From Rachycentron canadum (Eukaryota; Chordata; Actinopteri; Carangiformes; Rachycentridae), in the NCBI GenBank assembly GCA_038496675.1, contig CM076666.1, forward strand, positions 9,242,729 to 9,306,728: a DNA stretch of 64,000 nucleotides. Direction: 5' to 3'. Position 1 is the first letter of the stretch. Each line of letters starts with the position of its first letter. A program made the translations under genes and the position numbers. The notes beneath the pieces were generated by a model. It did no database searches. It was not told the DNA's origin and saw nothing but the letters and a program-made list of their open reading frames with translations. Shown here piece by piece: positions 38,698 through 51,879 of this stretch.

Positions 38698-41600
38698 AAA
38701 AAAGGCAACAGGTTGAATTAGTCACAGCCTACTTCAGCTTTTCACACTCACTATTGGACAGTGACCTGACAACCAACAGACGCTTTGACATCTCACATGA
38801 AACATTCCTGCCGTTGCAACATACTGACAACATACTGTAATCTTCGAATGCTTTTAGGATATGATATCACTTTAGGACACAACAGCTTTTCATTACCTCT
38901 AAAGGCTAATGAATAGCTTGGACTGTTTTTTTTTTTTCATAATCAGCTTTTGGAAGATTACAATTTCAATGTAAATCCACATTTTTCTAGGTTCACAAGT
39001 GCCGACATAAAATCCAGGCACTGCTACCAGCAGAAAACCCAGCCCTCTTGCAAAGCAGCGGTCAGGATGATGTAACTTACACACAACTATTACATAACTC
39101 AGTGCAGAAAAAGCTCATTTTAGGCCTGACTCTCATCTACCTTAAAATGGCAGAAAGAGCATGAGGAACTGCCTAGTGACTAGCTACGGCACCACAAACA
39201 TGCTGTACACACATACACCAACAAAATAAGCAACATCAAAAGAGGATCCAACTATTCTAACTAGCTCCTGTCACTGTAAAGCATTGCTCAAATGTTAACC
39301 GTTATCTTGACTGATGTTCTTTTAACATGCAACTTGCAAAACTGGGTCTAAAGTCTTTTGCATCATAAATTTAATCTCTATCACTATGTATTCTTTTTAA
39401 AATCACTGAAGTTAGGTTCAAAAGTCATACCGAATCTCTGGGCCGTTGATCTCAGCAGCCAGCGAATCTGAGCCGTCATTGCTGACCAAGGGGGACAGAC
39501 CTGGGCAAACAGAGAGCATTGTTTATCTGGGTTTTACCACATAGACCACAATTTAAAAAAAGACCAAGCTCAACTACTCAGGTTAAGTCATTAAGGCATT
39601 TCTTTACTTGATGTAAGCTGTCCCTCTTGAGCCTGGACACAATGTAGCTCCTCAATAGTTTCCTTCAGTGAGTCTCTCTCTGTCCGCATACGCTGCAGAG
39701 GGAGACAGAGAGACAAAAGCGTCAATGATTCACAGAAAGTAAGAGAGAAATGGTGCAGGATCAAGTTCTTAATGTACTAAATGTTAATAGAATTTGTCAT
39801 GTCAACCACTTAGAGACCACTCTAACAACTGTAGCAGGTTATTTACAGCCTTTTGACCTTAAAATGCTAAATTACAAAGTGAATCACATTCCTTTGGTTT
39901 TTATAGATCTGATTCCATCTACAAAATAGGTCTGAGAACATGTATTATGGGATGTTTCTATAAAAAACAATGTACAAAATCTGTGGTTTATGAATTAATA
40001 CTGCTGGGTCATTCTATTATAGTTTACAAAATAAATATATTTGATTATTAATGAAGTAAATTGAACAAACATCTTTTTCTTTTTGTAGTGAGTCCACTTT
40101 TTCTTTGACACGCTTGTACTCAAACTCCATCTTGTCAGCCTTTTTAGACTCCTCTGAGAGTCTGTTCTGAAGTTCAACCACCTGTGCACAGAGACAGTAA
40201 TAGAAAGAGAGTATCATAAATACATTATCCATGTGTGTGAGTGTCATAAAAGAGCATAGTTTAGTTTAGTTACACAGTCCAGCCAGGGGTAACGCAAATA
40301 ATGATTCTTACATGTGAAAGACAACATGGCTGTCTGTTGCGTACCTGTCTCTTGTATGACTCCAGCTGGGCCTTGGCAGCATTTGCCTTTCGTAGATCTT
40401 CTTCCAAACTGACGTTGGTTTGCATTAACACTGTGTTCTTCTCCTCCATCAGCTTATTCTGAAAAGTAGTGACAGAAACACAAGCTTCATTTGTGCCATC
40501 TTCTGTGTGTTTTATATATGGACACAAAACTCAGGGTGATAAGCAAAAACCTAAAAAAAGTTTAAAGGTTTCTTATAAACCAAGTAATGTACTCTTCACA
40601 GTGAAAACGCATTAATTTCTGTCTGTTGTCAGTGTCACTGTGTACCTGTCTCCTGAGGAGACCCATGTCCTCCAGTTTCTTCTTGTAGTGCTCCACCGTG
40701 CCCTCCAGCTTTGACACTTTGTCTGATGAATGCCTACAAGGGAAACAGCAACCGACAGTTTCATTTTGTGATGTTACACTTAGAACGGAAAGGAGGCAGA
40801 AAGCTTTACTAAAGCTCTGTACATATAATGACAGAGCCGTAACAGAAATCTGAAATAACAGGATGGTAGTTCAACAATGTATTATTTGTCTTTTGTCATC
40901 TCCTGTTTTTCTCACGCATTTGGTGGACTTTTTAAATATAGCGCCATATTCATGTTGTTCATCAAGCTGCCACAAATATTTATATGTTGAGTGCTTAGAT
41001 TTTGCATCCTCCTCCTTACCTGAGAACATCCATCTCATCCTTGAGAGACTGGGCTTCATCAGCCAAAGACACAAGCTCTTCATTCTGTGACTTTACATCT
41101 AAAAGTTCTTTTTCAAGCTCCTCACAACGGATCCGGTAGTCGTCTTTTGCTGCCTCCAACCTAAAATGAATTGACGACCATAATCATCCTTCAAGTCTGA
41201 GGATTTGTGACATCAGCATCAGAAAAACCACCTCTCACTTTTTGTGTGACAAAATCTCTTTCCATCTAGCAACTCAGCACCTGAAAGTTTCTTCCTGTAA
41301 TTGCTCCAGTTGTGTCTGCAGCTGGAGATGTCTGCGTCCAGCGGGGCTGTTTATATCCTCTATGGAGTCAGACTGGTTGAGTCTCTCCATCAGGACCTGG
41401 TTTTCTGCTAGCAAACTGCTCTTCTCCTCTTGCAAGGCTGCCACCTGTGGGAGAAAGGGTGCGAAGAGGAGGGCAAAGAATGGAAATCCAGAAACACGAA
41501 AGGAGCAGAAAGGGCAGGAAGAAATGGTTCAGTAGTAAGATAAACAGAATCAGGTGAGCAGGGAGAAGACAGCAAGTTTGATAACAAGAAATAGAGGAAA

Positions 41601-44600
41601 AGGCAAAAAATGTGTTACATGGAGGACAGAATGATGAAATGAAGCATGAAAGGTGAAAATGGAAAAGATGTTAAAAAGAGAGAGACAGAGAAGGGAAACT
41701 AGTTAGGAGGCACTGAAATGTTCCAACGCCATCTCTCAACCAATATAACAGTTTCTTTACAGCATTCAGTCCATCAGGTTATTGGCAATCACTGCAGCAT
41801 CAACTTCAGTTATACAGCAAGGACACACCAAACACACAAACCAAGAAGCTCCAACATAGCAAGGAGGGTTACATATGGTTTGATGTTGTCTTCTCAATGT
41901 GATAGACAGGGAATCAAACTCCACACAAAGCAAAGCAAAAGCCGGTTGTTTCCACTACCACATACCACTATTTTTAATCCCCAATTGTTGTTGGATTTGT
42001 CACGATACAGGCAATAACCCTTTTCCAAAATAGTGGTACTTAAAATAAGATCTTTCTATGAGCCTAGACTGGTAATGATGACATCCACAAATTTTGATAA
42101 AACCGCAAAAAGTGAGAGAGCTCTTATTTTGTGTCATTTGTCACATTGAACACCAGTACTTTGGGTTTAACTGTAGTCCAGCATCACTGTACCCAGACAG
42201 ACTTTCATTTAGAAACTTTGATGTTTGCATGGCTTGTGTATTATTTTTAGTAGATCTACATGGAGACTCTAAACTTAGAAACTTTAATTTGTTTTTAACA
42301 TTCATCAAATCTATTCAGCAGGATTTTTGTTTACATTTTCAGAAGCCAGAACAACATGACTATGCTTTGTTTAACAGTCCTATGTGTGAAATGTATGCCA
42401 TTTAAATGGCAGTAACACTGTTATGTGGAAGCACTCTGGGAGAACTTGCACTAAAGTGAAAATTCTCTCACAGCAACAAGCTTATATCACATCAAAGATG
42501 TGATCAGGACAACTCAGAAAGCAGGAAATAAGGCAGGGCTCAAATATTCACTCTCAGAACCAGAAAAGAGTTTCCTAAAAACATCTTCAATTCTTCTAGG
42601 TAGGTTGAGTTAAAGTACATGCGATGGTACTGTGGATTGCTGGCTGATCATATTGTTTTCTATAAAAAGGGGTTCTTGGTGTGTACTTCCAAAATATCCG
42701 AAATAGTTCCACATCACTTGAATAAGATACAGTGTGTAAATATTTGACATGTATTAAACAGGTCTGCCATTTCATTTACTCCTTCCTCTTGGCCCAAAAA
42801 TCAAGCTTTTCCTCTTGGTGCCTATTATAGCTGTGGGAAAGCATGAAACACAACAAGGTAAAAAGGCAGGAGGTTATTGTTGAAGGGGTGACATCTGACA
42901 CACCCACACAAAACTGCAGTAGTGACTGGTGTGCCCCAAGAGGACCTTGTGTATACGTGTGCACAAACACTTGCGCACAAACGTGTACACACACATGCAC
43001 ACATATTTAGGAGAAGGGGGATCTGGATTCCAGAAGGGATACTGGTGCAAGCAGACTGAAAAAAATCCAGGACTATTAGACACACCACACACTATGGATG
43101 AAAGGTAGAGACAGAAAGAAAAGAAAGTTTGAATTTACCCTCTCTTCTAGCTCATTAAACTCTAACCTCAGTCTATCACGCTCCTCTTGGACATGGAGGG
43201 CCTTTAAAGCAAGGCACACAGTATTGAAATAGTCAGGAAATTCGAGGAAACTGAGTTACACAATAGGAGTGTAGGTAACCCTTTAAATTACAGTTCCATT
43301 TTCTGCCGAATCTGTGTCATAATAAAATAATAATCTTCATGAAGCTAGATATATCTTCCCTCTATTTGCCACAATGTAGCACTGTTGAGATATCAGCAGT
43401 ACATGAATCTTATCAGCTGTTTTTATATCATTTAATTATGGAGCAATTATGCAGAAAAGGGAGCTGCTTTTAAAGTGTAACCAAAAATAGCTGTAAAAGT
43501 ATGAAGTATGACAGAATCAGTTTGACTGTAACAAAAAAAATAATAATAATAAATAAATAAAATCATACCAAAAAAAACTAAAACTAAAACTAATCCCCAT
43601 GGTGTTTTTCTGCATGTTATGAATATATTCATTAACTACTACTACTATACAAAAGACTAATTAAATCTTTTTAGAAAAAGGTTAACTGTTACAAATTTCT
43701 GTCTTAAGAAAACAATCAAGATTAATGACTAAAACTATTGATATTCAAAGGTTGAAATTTTACCTTTGACCACAGCAGCTGATTATTATAATAGCATTCT
43801 TATTGCATTAGAAACTGCAGCATTTTATACTGACACTTGATTAATATTTTTAAGCCATTAGATTGTGTGTGTCATTATAACCTGCCACAATGAATAACGC
43901 TATCAAGCCAATTATTCACACACTCACTCACTTTTAATAGTGTGTAAATGTAATAACTAACTTGTCATACACACTAGCGGGGTTATGTCTTTAGGTTTAG
44001 GTTATTCAGACATGTGTTAGAGTAACAGCACAGTCTGCTATAACGTATAAGGAAAAAGCAGCTTTTACAAAGCTTAAAACATGATGCATCGCTACCGCAT
44101 AAGACCAACCTGCATGTCAAGCTCACGACACCTCTGGGCGATCTCTTCCTTGGTAGCCAAAGCGTCGTTCAGTTCCTCAACTGTCTTTTTGAGCTGACAG
44201 AAAGAAAAAAGGAAATCAAAGTCAGCACCCTGCAGATTTCATTTCCATTTGGATGAGACAACAGAAATATTCAAACCTCACAGACAAGCTGGATCTGGAG
44301 ATATGCAAATACAACTACAAAAAAAAAAAAAATAGTTTAAGGTGTTTTCAAAGTGGTTTGTGGACAATAATGATGACATAGTAACATAGTGGTTCTGCTC
44401 AAGCTTTTCCACAGATCCAGCTGTTTTACTGCTCTGTGACCAAAAAGGAAGAGGGTGGAATATGGGTTGAAGGTCCTGTTTTACAGTGAATACTGAAGTA
44501 AATGCACTGGTTTTGAGGTTTCAGTGGAAAATCCTGATCCCAGAGGGTGTCTGTGTGTGATTTCAAAGATTTTAGTATTCTAGCATAAAAATAAAGTCTG

Positions 44601-47600
44601 TTTAAACTAGAGCAGTTAGATTTAAACATAAATCCTATTGGTGCTGTTGTTAGAAAATACACTGCAAAAAGACCAATCCCAGTGAGGTTCAAGTAAGTCT
44701 ACATACCTGTCTGTCTAGATCCACATACGAGTCATTTCCTCCCGTCACTGGAATCTCTTTACTCATCAGCTACAGAAACACACAAAAACAGGTTAATGGT
44801 TGGAAGAAGTTGACTGCCTTGCCAATTCTGTACTCCCACAGAATTACCATCTAATCCTGCAGATGTGCCATGCCAATCCCATCTGCAAAACTGTTTTATG
44901 TTAGAAATCTGCCTGACCCCAATCCCGATGTATTCTCATTCATCAACTATCATTCATAAAGTCAGCAAATAATAACTCATCCAGGTCTGAATAACATGAT
45001 CATCTACCTCTTGGATGGCTGTCATGACAACATGCTGCACTGACTCCTCCATCATCATTATGGTCTGGATGTATTCTAGACGACAGAGAAAAAGACACAA
45101 AATCATGAAAATTAGGAAAATTCAAGCCTTTGAGTTAGGTGTTAACGCAATGCCATATCAAAGAATGTTGTTTTTCAATATAAACATCTGTATTACACAG
45201 ACTGACAGACCAACACAGAATATGTAATATGCACCTTGTTTCTGTTCACAGTTGACAGCGCAGCCCAGTAAAAGCTGTAGCATCCTCCCAAGTTCTGCTG
45301 CGTCGGAGTGTTCCCCAATGAGGTTGACGTCTGGGAGTGTGAAGTCATTAATGTGCTGTCCTAAGACCTAGACAGAAGCAATAGATGTTATGTTTTTTCT
45401 TCAAATAATCAACATCCTCTATTATATGAAAATCAGAGTATGATGGCCTATATTTTTCTTACCTCCTGATTATAGTCTAAGATGCCTTTCAGAATTTTCT
45501 TTAGATTGCTGACCTGAAACACAGAGAATGCTTATGTAGACATTTATCCAAAATGTCCAAGCCAGTGAATTGTGACCAAAAAAAAAATAGTTACAAAACC
45601 AATTGTGTATTAATGGGATCACCTAATCCAATAGGAATATGCAATGCCAACATACATATTTATTACTATTTGTAGATCAAGATATTGTTTATTCATACTT
45701 TCATTCACATCATGTAATTTAGCTAATTGAAAAAAATACTCACAAAACCTAGATCATATGTCCTTAGATCAAATAATGTCTGGGCCTTACCTTTAACCTC
45801 CAGTTGTCTCCAACCTCTGGCTTGATTCTACTAATCCAAGCATCATTGAAATACACTATATCTCTAAAAAAAATAATAATAAAATAGGGATTTAGAGCAG
45901 GAAGTTTCTAAAAAGATATGTCATCTTCTGAAGCTGCGAGTTTAGCAAGTTGAATAAGAGAAGAAAAAAATGCAACTGATAAGAAACATTGTATTTCTAA
46001 TAAATCAACAATGAGGATGGGAACTTACATTTTCTGCAGAGCCTGGGCCATGACGACGCCACTCGTCAAGTCTTCTACTGTCTTGCATGGAGCCTCAACT
46101 CCAAATGTCTGGATCTAAACAACAGACACACACACACACTTTGAGTGTTGGGGTAAGGATAACACTATGTAGTTATTTTAAGTTAAACTACAATATAATC
46201 TGTTCAAAATTGTATATGAAAAGCTACAGCACCCTTTTCTCATAACACCCTACATTCACACCTGGAAGCTGCCCAATATAACCACAGCCTTACCTGCTGG
46301 CCACTGAGCAGCACCATAACAGGAGCTGGGAGTTACATGCAAGTGTGCAAGTGATGGTACTGACACAGGCAAACGCTGCTTCAAATTTATAACAAGGTGC
46401 ACCGAAGCTGAGCTCACTTACTGGTCATTCAAATTTCCTCTCAACATTGTTTATCATTATCGTCATTACCCAGTTTCTCTGATGTCAATTATTTCAAATA
46501 TTTATTTTCAATTCAACTATCTCACTTGACTTAATGTCTTTGTTCTCTCTCTACCCTTCATATTTTTCACTGCTTCTTCCCCTCCAGGCTGAAAGTCTGT
46601 TTCCCAGACAGAAGTGAATATTCTTCAGTCCACAGTCCACGTGCCAAAAGAGGAGGGGAAACAGAGAGAAGGAATGTTGGATTTCTGACAGGATGAAAAT
46701 GACGAGGTTGGAAATCTGCCTGCACGTCGTTCTTCGTTCTGTCTGCCTCGCCTTACGTGACTTAAATACGACATGCAGATCTGAAACCCTTAGTCTATGA
46801 TCCACATAAGGTAGCCAAGTTGAAATGAACTGACCAGATTGCTTTAAGTCAGACTCAAGCTTGACTTCAGCTTATAGTCACTGTTATAATTTACAATCTC
46901 AAACCCAATGAAAGTGCTTATGACTCGAAAGCCTTTACGACGAGAAGCAGTTAGAACTGTTAGCAAGAACATGCCACTTTACTTGTTGCCTAAATCCATG
47001 GCTATGGAAGTAGTGGCTGTAGAACTGTTTACACAGCCATCTTAAAATAAACATGATGCAAGAACAACATCATCTCCAATTACTGACTTGAACTAATGTG
47101 AGTATCTATTTTGGACAAATTTATGCGAGTATAAAAGATGATGTGAATTCATTGTGCTTGACTAATTTAACTTCTCATTTTCTAGAATCAACTATATATA
47201 TTGTATTAGCATTTATTGGCAAAGACAGACGGGGATATAAGTAAACAAGAAGACCTTTAATGCTCACAATTCATAGGGCAAGAGGGCAACATGACTAACA
47301 ATTACATTAACAATATGACTGGACAAACTGAGATCATCTAAATGAAAAGTTTTTTATACAGCTGTTTTACTTTAGATTCACATTTGTACATTAGGTGTAA
47401 TACCTGGTTCTTCCTTTTTTACATACTACAATGATCCCTTAGGGTCCCTTAGGGTATAACCAGTGAGCACGATGATACCATTTCAAGATTTTATTTAGTT
47501 TAATTTGTGTAAAACTACTACACCAACAAAAAGTGGTTAAACTCCAAATGTTTAAATTGACTTTTCACCTTGAGTAAAATCTGACCCACAACTACATTGA

Positions 47601-50600
47601 GTTACTCAAGCTTTCTATATTGCCGTTGTATGATGATGATGAGAACATATGACCCAACCCAGTTACATTTTTCTACATCTCATCACTCACAAAACATCAG
47701 TAAAATCAATACTATTCCTTCCAACTAACCTTCGGAGTTTTCAGGCGGCTACATATCAGTAAGATGCTGTAGCGACTCTCTGCGTCAGCCTGGCAGACAG
47801 TCCCTAAAGTCAGGCACTGGCCCAGAGCCAACACACGACAGAACCAAAACAATAACCTCAATTACATAACACCAATTACCAGTGAGAGACTGAGAAACAC
47901 TTACCCACACAATTACCCACAGAGTGTTCACTCCATAATTCACCAGTTCAGCTACCAAAGTACTACCACATTTCTGCTGCAGCGAAAGCAAGATTGCACC
48001 CTTTGCTGTGATGTTATATCATAGGGGGTTACAGTCGTCTGTTTAGACGCTATAACACAGTACTGGTAAGTGAGGTGGCATTGTATTTTAACGTGCATCA
48101 GTGTGGATAGAGAAGGACTTAAACTATTGGTGTCAAAAATGTTCAATTGTTGTTTTGGACGGGTGAAAGAATGCTGCTATAACAAGTTGGCCTGGGGAGG
48201 ACAGGATTATACGTCACTGATACCCGACAAACATCAGGGTAGAAATGGTTGAGTGCAGGTCGTTTGTTCTAAAATTGGTGATAGCTCTCCAACACACCCA
48301 GCATTTGGTCTGCGTCATTTCATTTTGCAGCAAAAATGTGGAAGGACAGAAAACATAGCTTGAGCCAGGCCATCAAAAACACACCGACAGCCAACAAAAG
48401 CCTTGACAGAAACATGACAGACAGTCAAAAGCTGTCAGCTGCAGGTTGTTATAAAGCATTTGAGAGAATAACATGAATCAACGACCCTTGACAAATAATA
48501 TGCTTGATGTCAGGTTGGAAGCTCAATCAACATGTGGCTGGTGTTAATGAGTGAAGATCAGGTCAAGTTCAATCTACCAGCTGCGAAACACACACATCCA
48601 AAGCTACTGGATCTGTTGCATTTTGTGGACTGAGTATTCAGATTTTGGCTCTGTAGCTTTATTTGCATCCAAAACTGTTGCTGCGGACAGCAGTTATACA
48701 TTCTCACGGCCATGTGAGCTCCACATGCTCGACTGCATGTTCCACCAACAAAACTGCAGCATACATACCACTGGACTACAAAGCCTTTTAACGTGACGTA
48801 TGCCCATGTGATGTCTCTTGAAAAGCCATCGTGGAGTACGGCAGGTGTGTGGCTTTATGGTGTTTAGGACATTGTAGGTTAACAGCTAGTGAGTGAAGGT
48901 GTACAAGAATTAATAGGAGCTACCCAGGCTTTGTTGATTTCACTTGTAAACTCTTCACAGACAGCTGTGGTCTAAGCTCTGCGTCATCAGGATCACCTCT
49001 CAAGCTCAGCTTATTATGATCATATTAATCACTAAACCTTGAAGCACTGACTGCAGAGGAAAAGGAGGTCAACAACCACTAAAGCACATACTGGAATAAT
49101 ATTTTCTGTAGTCCCTTCATTCACAAGTGACCCTTGGTTAACTATAATACTGGAAGCTTTCTCTTTACATTTCCCAAATATTATGAGCACAATCACTACT
49201 TCAAAACTTGAGGCTTTCCTTACACTTCAGTCATTGTAATGTTGGCTCCTATTGCTTTTAGTACATGTTTTAATAGAATTTTGTAATATGTCAATTCATG
49301 TGTGAGCTGCAATGTAATGATAAAAAAAAAAAAATCTGGAAACAAAGCACCACGTGACCTGAGGCATTCTGAGGCTTTAGTTTAGTTTAAGATCTGCTCA
49401 TGTTCCACGATCTTTCTAGATTACAATCAGTATGAGTCAGTCACATCACCCTGAGCAATTTGCTAAAAGGGCTTATAAATGAGTGCTTAATCAAATGGTG
49501 CCTTTCCTGTGATAAATTGAATTTCAAGTCTATTAGAAACTTTGTGTGTTCAGTTTTGAAAATCTACTGAACTAATATAATAAAAAATTAACCAACAATA
49601 ATATTCTTGAGAAAAGAAAATGTCTCAAATACATCAAGTGAGCCACAGCTGAAGTATGAACATATAGTAGTCACTCAGATAGGGAAGAATGAGGTTAAAA
49701 AAGGAAATCCACACCTACAGAGTTGTGGAAACAGTTCAGGAAAGTGACAGTACAGCTGTGGAAAAAAACAGATCACATGACTGGGACTAAAATGGGCTGC
49801 ATAAGCTGTCACTTTGGATTCAGAATGGAAGTGATCAGTGTGAATTTGTATAAAGTCTAAAGTGTCACTATTGCAGGTGCCCAAATGTTTATGTGTAGGT
49901 CCGTCCATTTGAAGGTTTGAGTTCTAATCAACTGAAATGAAGATTTTATAGCTATTATATGCACCAACTGCTTCTGTTATTTATCCTACCCTCAGTGATA
50001 CAAATGACATGTACAAGATAACAGAAAAGCCTGTCAGTATAAAACAGTGCTGTTTGGCTGACAGATTTCATAGTTAAATCTGGAAATGTTGGTTACTTTG
50101 ACTGTAACCCGCAAACAACCCATACAGCCTTTAGAGTTAGAACAGTTAGAGAATGAACCCATGGTTCAAAGGTAGATATCTGGTGTCTAGATATCTTGAC
50201 CGCTATTTTGTAAGAGGTACAGGTTAATGTCTTTTAGTAATAATCAATTACACTGTGACTTTACAGCTAACAGGTATGTGAAGAATGTCTGCCAGCCACA
50301 ACATTACAAGGAACAGGGTGATAGGCCATTCTGGGTTGTCGTGCATAAATCAATCTATGACAACAAGATGAGGAGGTGACAGTGATGCACTAACAGAGCA
50401 TGTAGCTTAGTTGCAACTGTTAACCAACTAAATTCATTCTGCACTGAAAACATCATTTTTAATGCATCTCTCTCTTCCTTCAAAGCTGTCACTTCCAACA
50501 AATTGTCCAACGGAGAGTCGCTATGCAGAACACTTAATTGGTTGGATTCATGCTGTAAATGAATCCAATACAAGCTCTGGTGGGCCTTTTCACTTCCACA

Positions 50601-51688
50601 AAGGGGAATACACAAATTGATTTCAAGGATAGTTAAGTTCACATGTAAGGAAGCACATGACCATGCAGATGCAGGTTAGTTTGCCAGCACTAAGCTCCAC
50701 TATAACCAACACCCCATGCATGTTTGCACTATACACTGTTTACATTAATGTCACTGGTTTATAGTGAAAACACGTATGTACAGTTTCCATCACGTCATCT
50801 CAGCCAATCCAGTCACAAATCTGTTAAAGATATGACCTGAACAGTGAATGTCTATCTGCGTGGCCATCATATGCTCATCAGCAATACTTGTTCCTCAGAC
50901 AAAGCAACTGCTTTTTGTCGTACCCAAAACATTAGCACATTACTGATATCTATTTCCCGTGCCAACCGTACATTTGATCAGTATCGGCCCAGTTGTTGAC
51001 ACAAAGCTGCATTTCAACAGTGTAAACATGCACCAAAAAGTAGCACGTGATCCTACAGTCTGGTGCCCTTTTTCCCACTTGGTACTTGATATTACTGCAG
51101 AAATATGGTAACGTTATTAGTCCAAGCCCGGTGAGCTACCTTGCATCTGGCATTTTAGCTCAGAAGAGGGAACGGGGAAGGGAAAGCGGATATAATGATA
51201 AACCGGACAACAATGACAGGAATTCAGCCTCAAAGCAGACACGGCGCTGTAACGTTATGGTCAATCCAACAACAACAAGGCCAACGTCTCTGCCGTTTGA
51301 TCCCCACATTACAACATACGACAGAGCATTAGTAAAGTTGAGCTACCTAAATGCCCGGTTGCACAGCGGAGCTAGCGATAACCGAAATGGTGGTATCCTA
51401 GACTGAATATGTGGTTTTGCTGGCGGCTAGCACGCCACGCATCGGCAGCTAAGGCACCAAACAGCTGGCCTGCACACGTAACCAGCGTGAGCCCGTGTCA
51501 TTTTCCTCCAGTCTGCCCCGTTAGCTCGTCGAGCTAACGTTAGCCCTCCGTGCTAGCTAGCATCGCCGGCGCCGTAGAGCTGTCTGTCAGCGGGGGGAAA
51601 ACCCCCCATAACTTCGTATTTGACCACCTACCCATGTTAAGAGGCTTTCACAGAGTTCCATCCGATCCAAGGACTCCGATGTACTCAT
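31755..51688 (-). CDS. hook3: hook3, dynein-dynactin activating adaptor, complete
   Basis: Hook3 links dynein-dynactin to cargo through an N-terminal Hook domain (about residues 1-165), a long central coiled coil and a C-terminal cargo-binding tail. Coding exons, 5' to 3': 51632-51688, 46029-46114, 45791-45863, 45463-45513, 45235-45367, 45008-45075, 44707-44769, 44110-44193, 41281-41444, 41020-41160, 40646-40733, 40345-40458, 40071-40181, 39608-39692, 39431-39500, 36801-36941, 36303-36390, 33958-33992, 33734-33816, 33446-33546, 33196-33300, 32517-32588, 31755-31895. All have GT-AG borders and compatible phases. They sum to 2,154 bases, or 717 codons plus stop (human HOOK3: 718). The start MSTSESLDRMELCESLLTW matches HOOK3, not HOOK1 or HOOK2. 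Other diagnostic stretches are TLPDVNLIGEHSDAAELGRM, IRLQHENKMLKL and the C-terminus SYPGHVQPATAR. The tail also carries GQSFLARQRQA. No disabling change was seen. Confidence 0.97.
32195..32209 (-). promoter_or_regulatory. CTCF-type motif
   Basis: The minus strand reads CCACTAGAGGGCAGC, matching the vertebrate CTCF core CCASYAGRKGGCRS at every position. It lies in the last hook3 intron. Confidence 0.55.
32993..33006 (-). promoter_or_regulatory. CTCF-type motif
   Basis: The minus strand reads CCAGCAGAGGGCGC, a full match to the CTCF core, 0.8 kb from the site at 32195 and in the same orientation. Confidence 0.55.
38659..38694. repeat. A36 mononucleotide run in hook3 intron
   Basis: The longest homopolymer in the window, between hook3 coding exons at 36801-36941 and 39431-39500. 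It lies on the non-template side, i.e. poly-T in the hook3 transcript. Confidence 0.9.
43139..43201 (-). CDS. hook3: Candidate extra in-frame hook3 cassette exon (21 codons)
   Basis: Between hook3 exons 8 and 9 lies a 63-base open segment bounded by TTTAAAG (a weak acceptor) and a GTAAAT donor, phase 0 on both sides. The peptide begins ALHVQEERDRLRLE and ends ELEER. It aligns without gaps to the first 21 codons of the next exon (VAALQEEKSSLLAEN...), with 8 of 21 identities, suggesting an old exon duplication. Twenty-one residues are exactly three heptads, so inclusion would keep the coiled-coil register. HOOK1-3 in human lack it. The poor polypyrimidine tract suggests optional use. Confidence 0.5.
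46115..51631 (-). other. hook3: hook3 intron 1 (5.5 kb)
   Basis: A large first intron, common in this family. It contains simple A runs, no strong ORF, and a short coiled-coil-like minus-strand frame at about 50430-50510 (LLEVTALKEERDALK) that lacks good splice sites. Regulatory elements are plausible but none can be named. Confidence 0.8.
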
Positions 51689-51860
51689 TGTTACCTAATG
51701 TAGACTGACTTTCTGTGGCGAACTGAGCCTGAAGTTGATAGTCGGCTTCATACACCCCCGAGGTCTCTCGCTATCCGGTGGCCAATAGACGGGTTCGCTG
51801 CTTCGCTACTCCGGCGTTTGCCAGAGGAGGGGCTGGGTGGGTGGAGTCAACGGTGTATTT
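51689..51860 (-). promoter_or_regulatory. hook3: hook3 promoter and 5' UTR
   Basis: GC-rich sequence directly upstream of the start codon carries an inverted CCAAT box (51782-51786) and GC-rich elements near 51825-51840. No TATA box was seen at a fitting position. This is consistent with a housekeeping-type promoter. An A run (51881-51903) marks its outer edge. Confidence 0.5.
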
Positions 51861-51879
51861 AAAGGAAAACTTACACTAT

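Noticed and set aside
42094..42405. 103-codon plus-strand ORF in a hook3 intron
   Set aside because: It is antisense to hook3, AT-rich, and without splice signals or family similarity.
51047..51406. 119-codon plus-strand ORF upstream of the hook3 start
   Set aside because: It is antisense within hook3 intron 1, and its composition and lack of similarity suggest chance in GC-rich promoter-proximal DNA.
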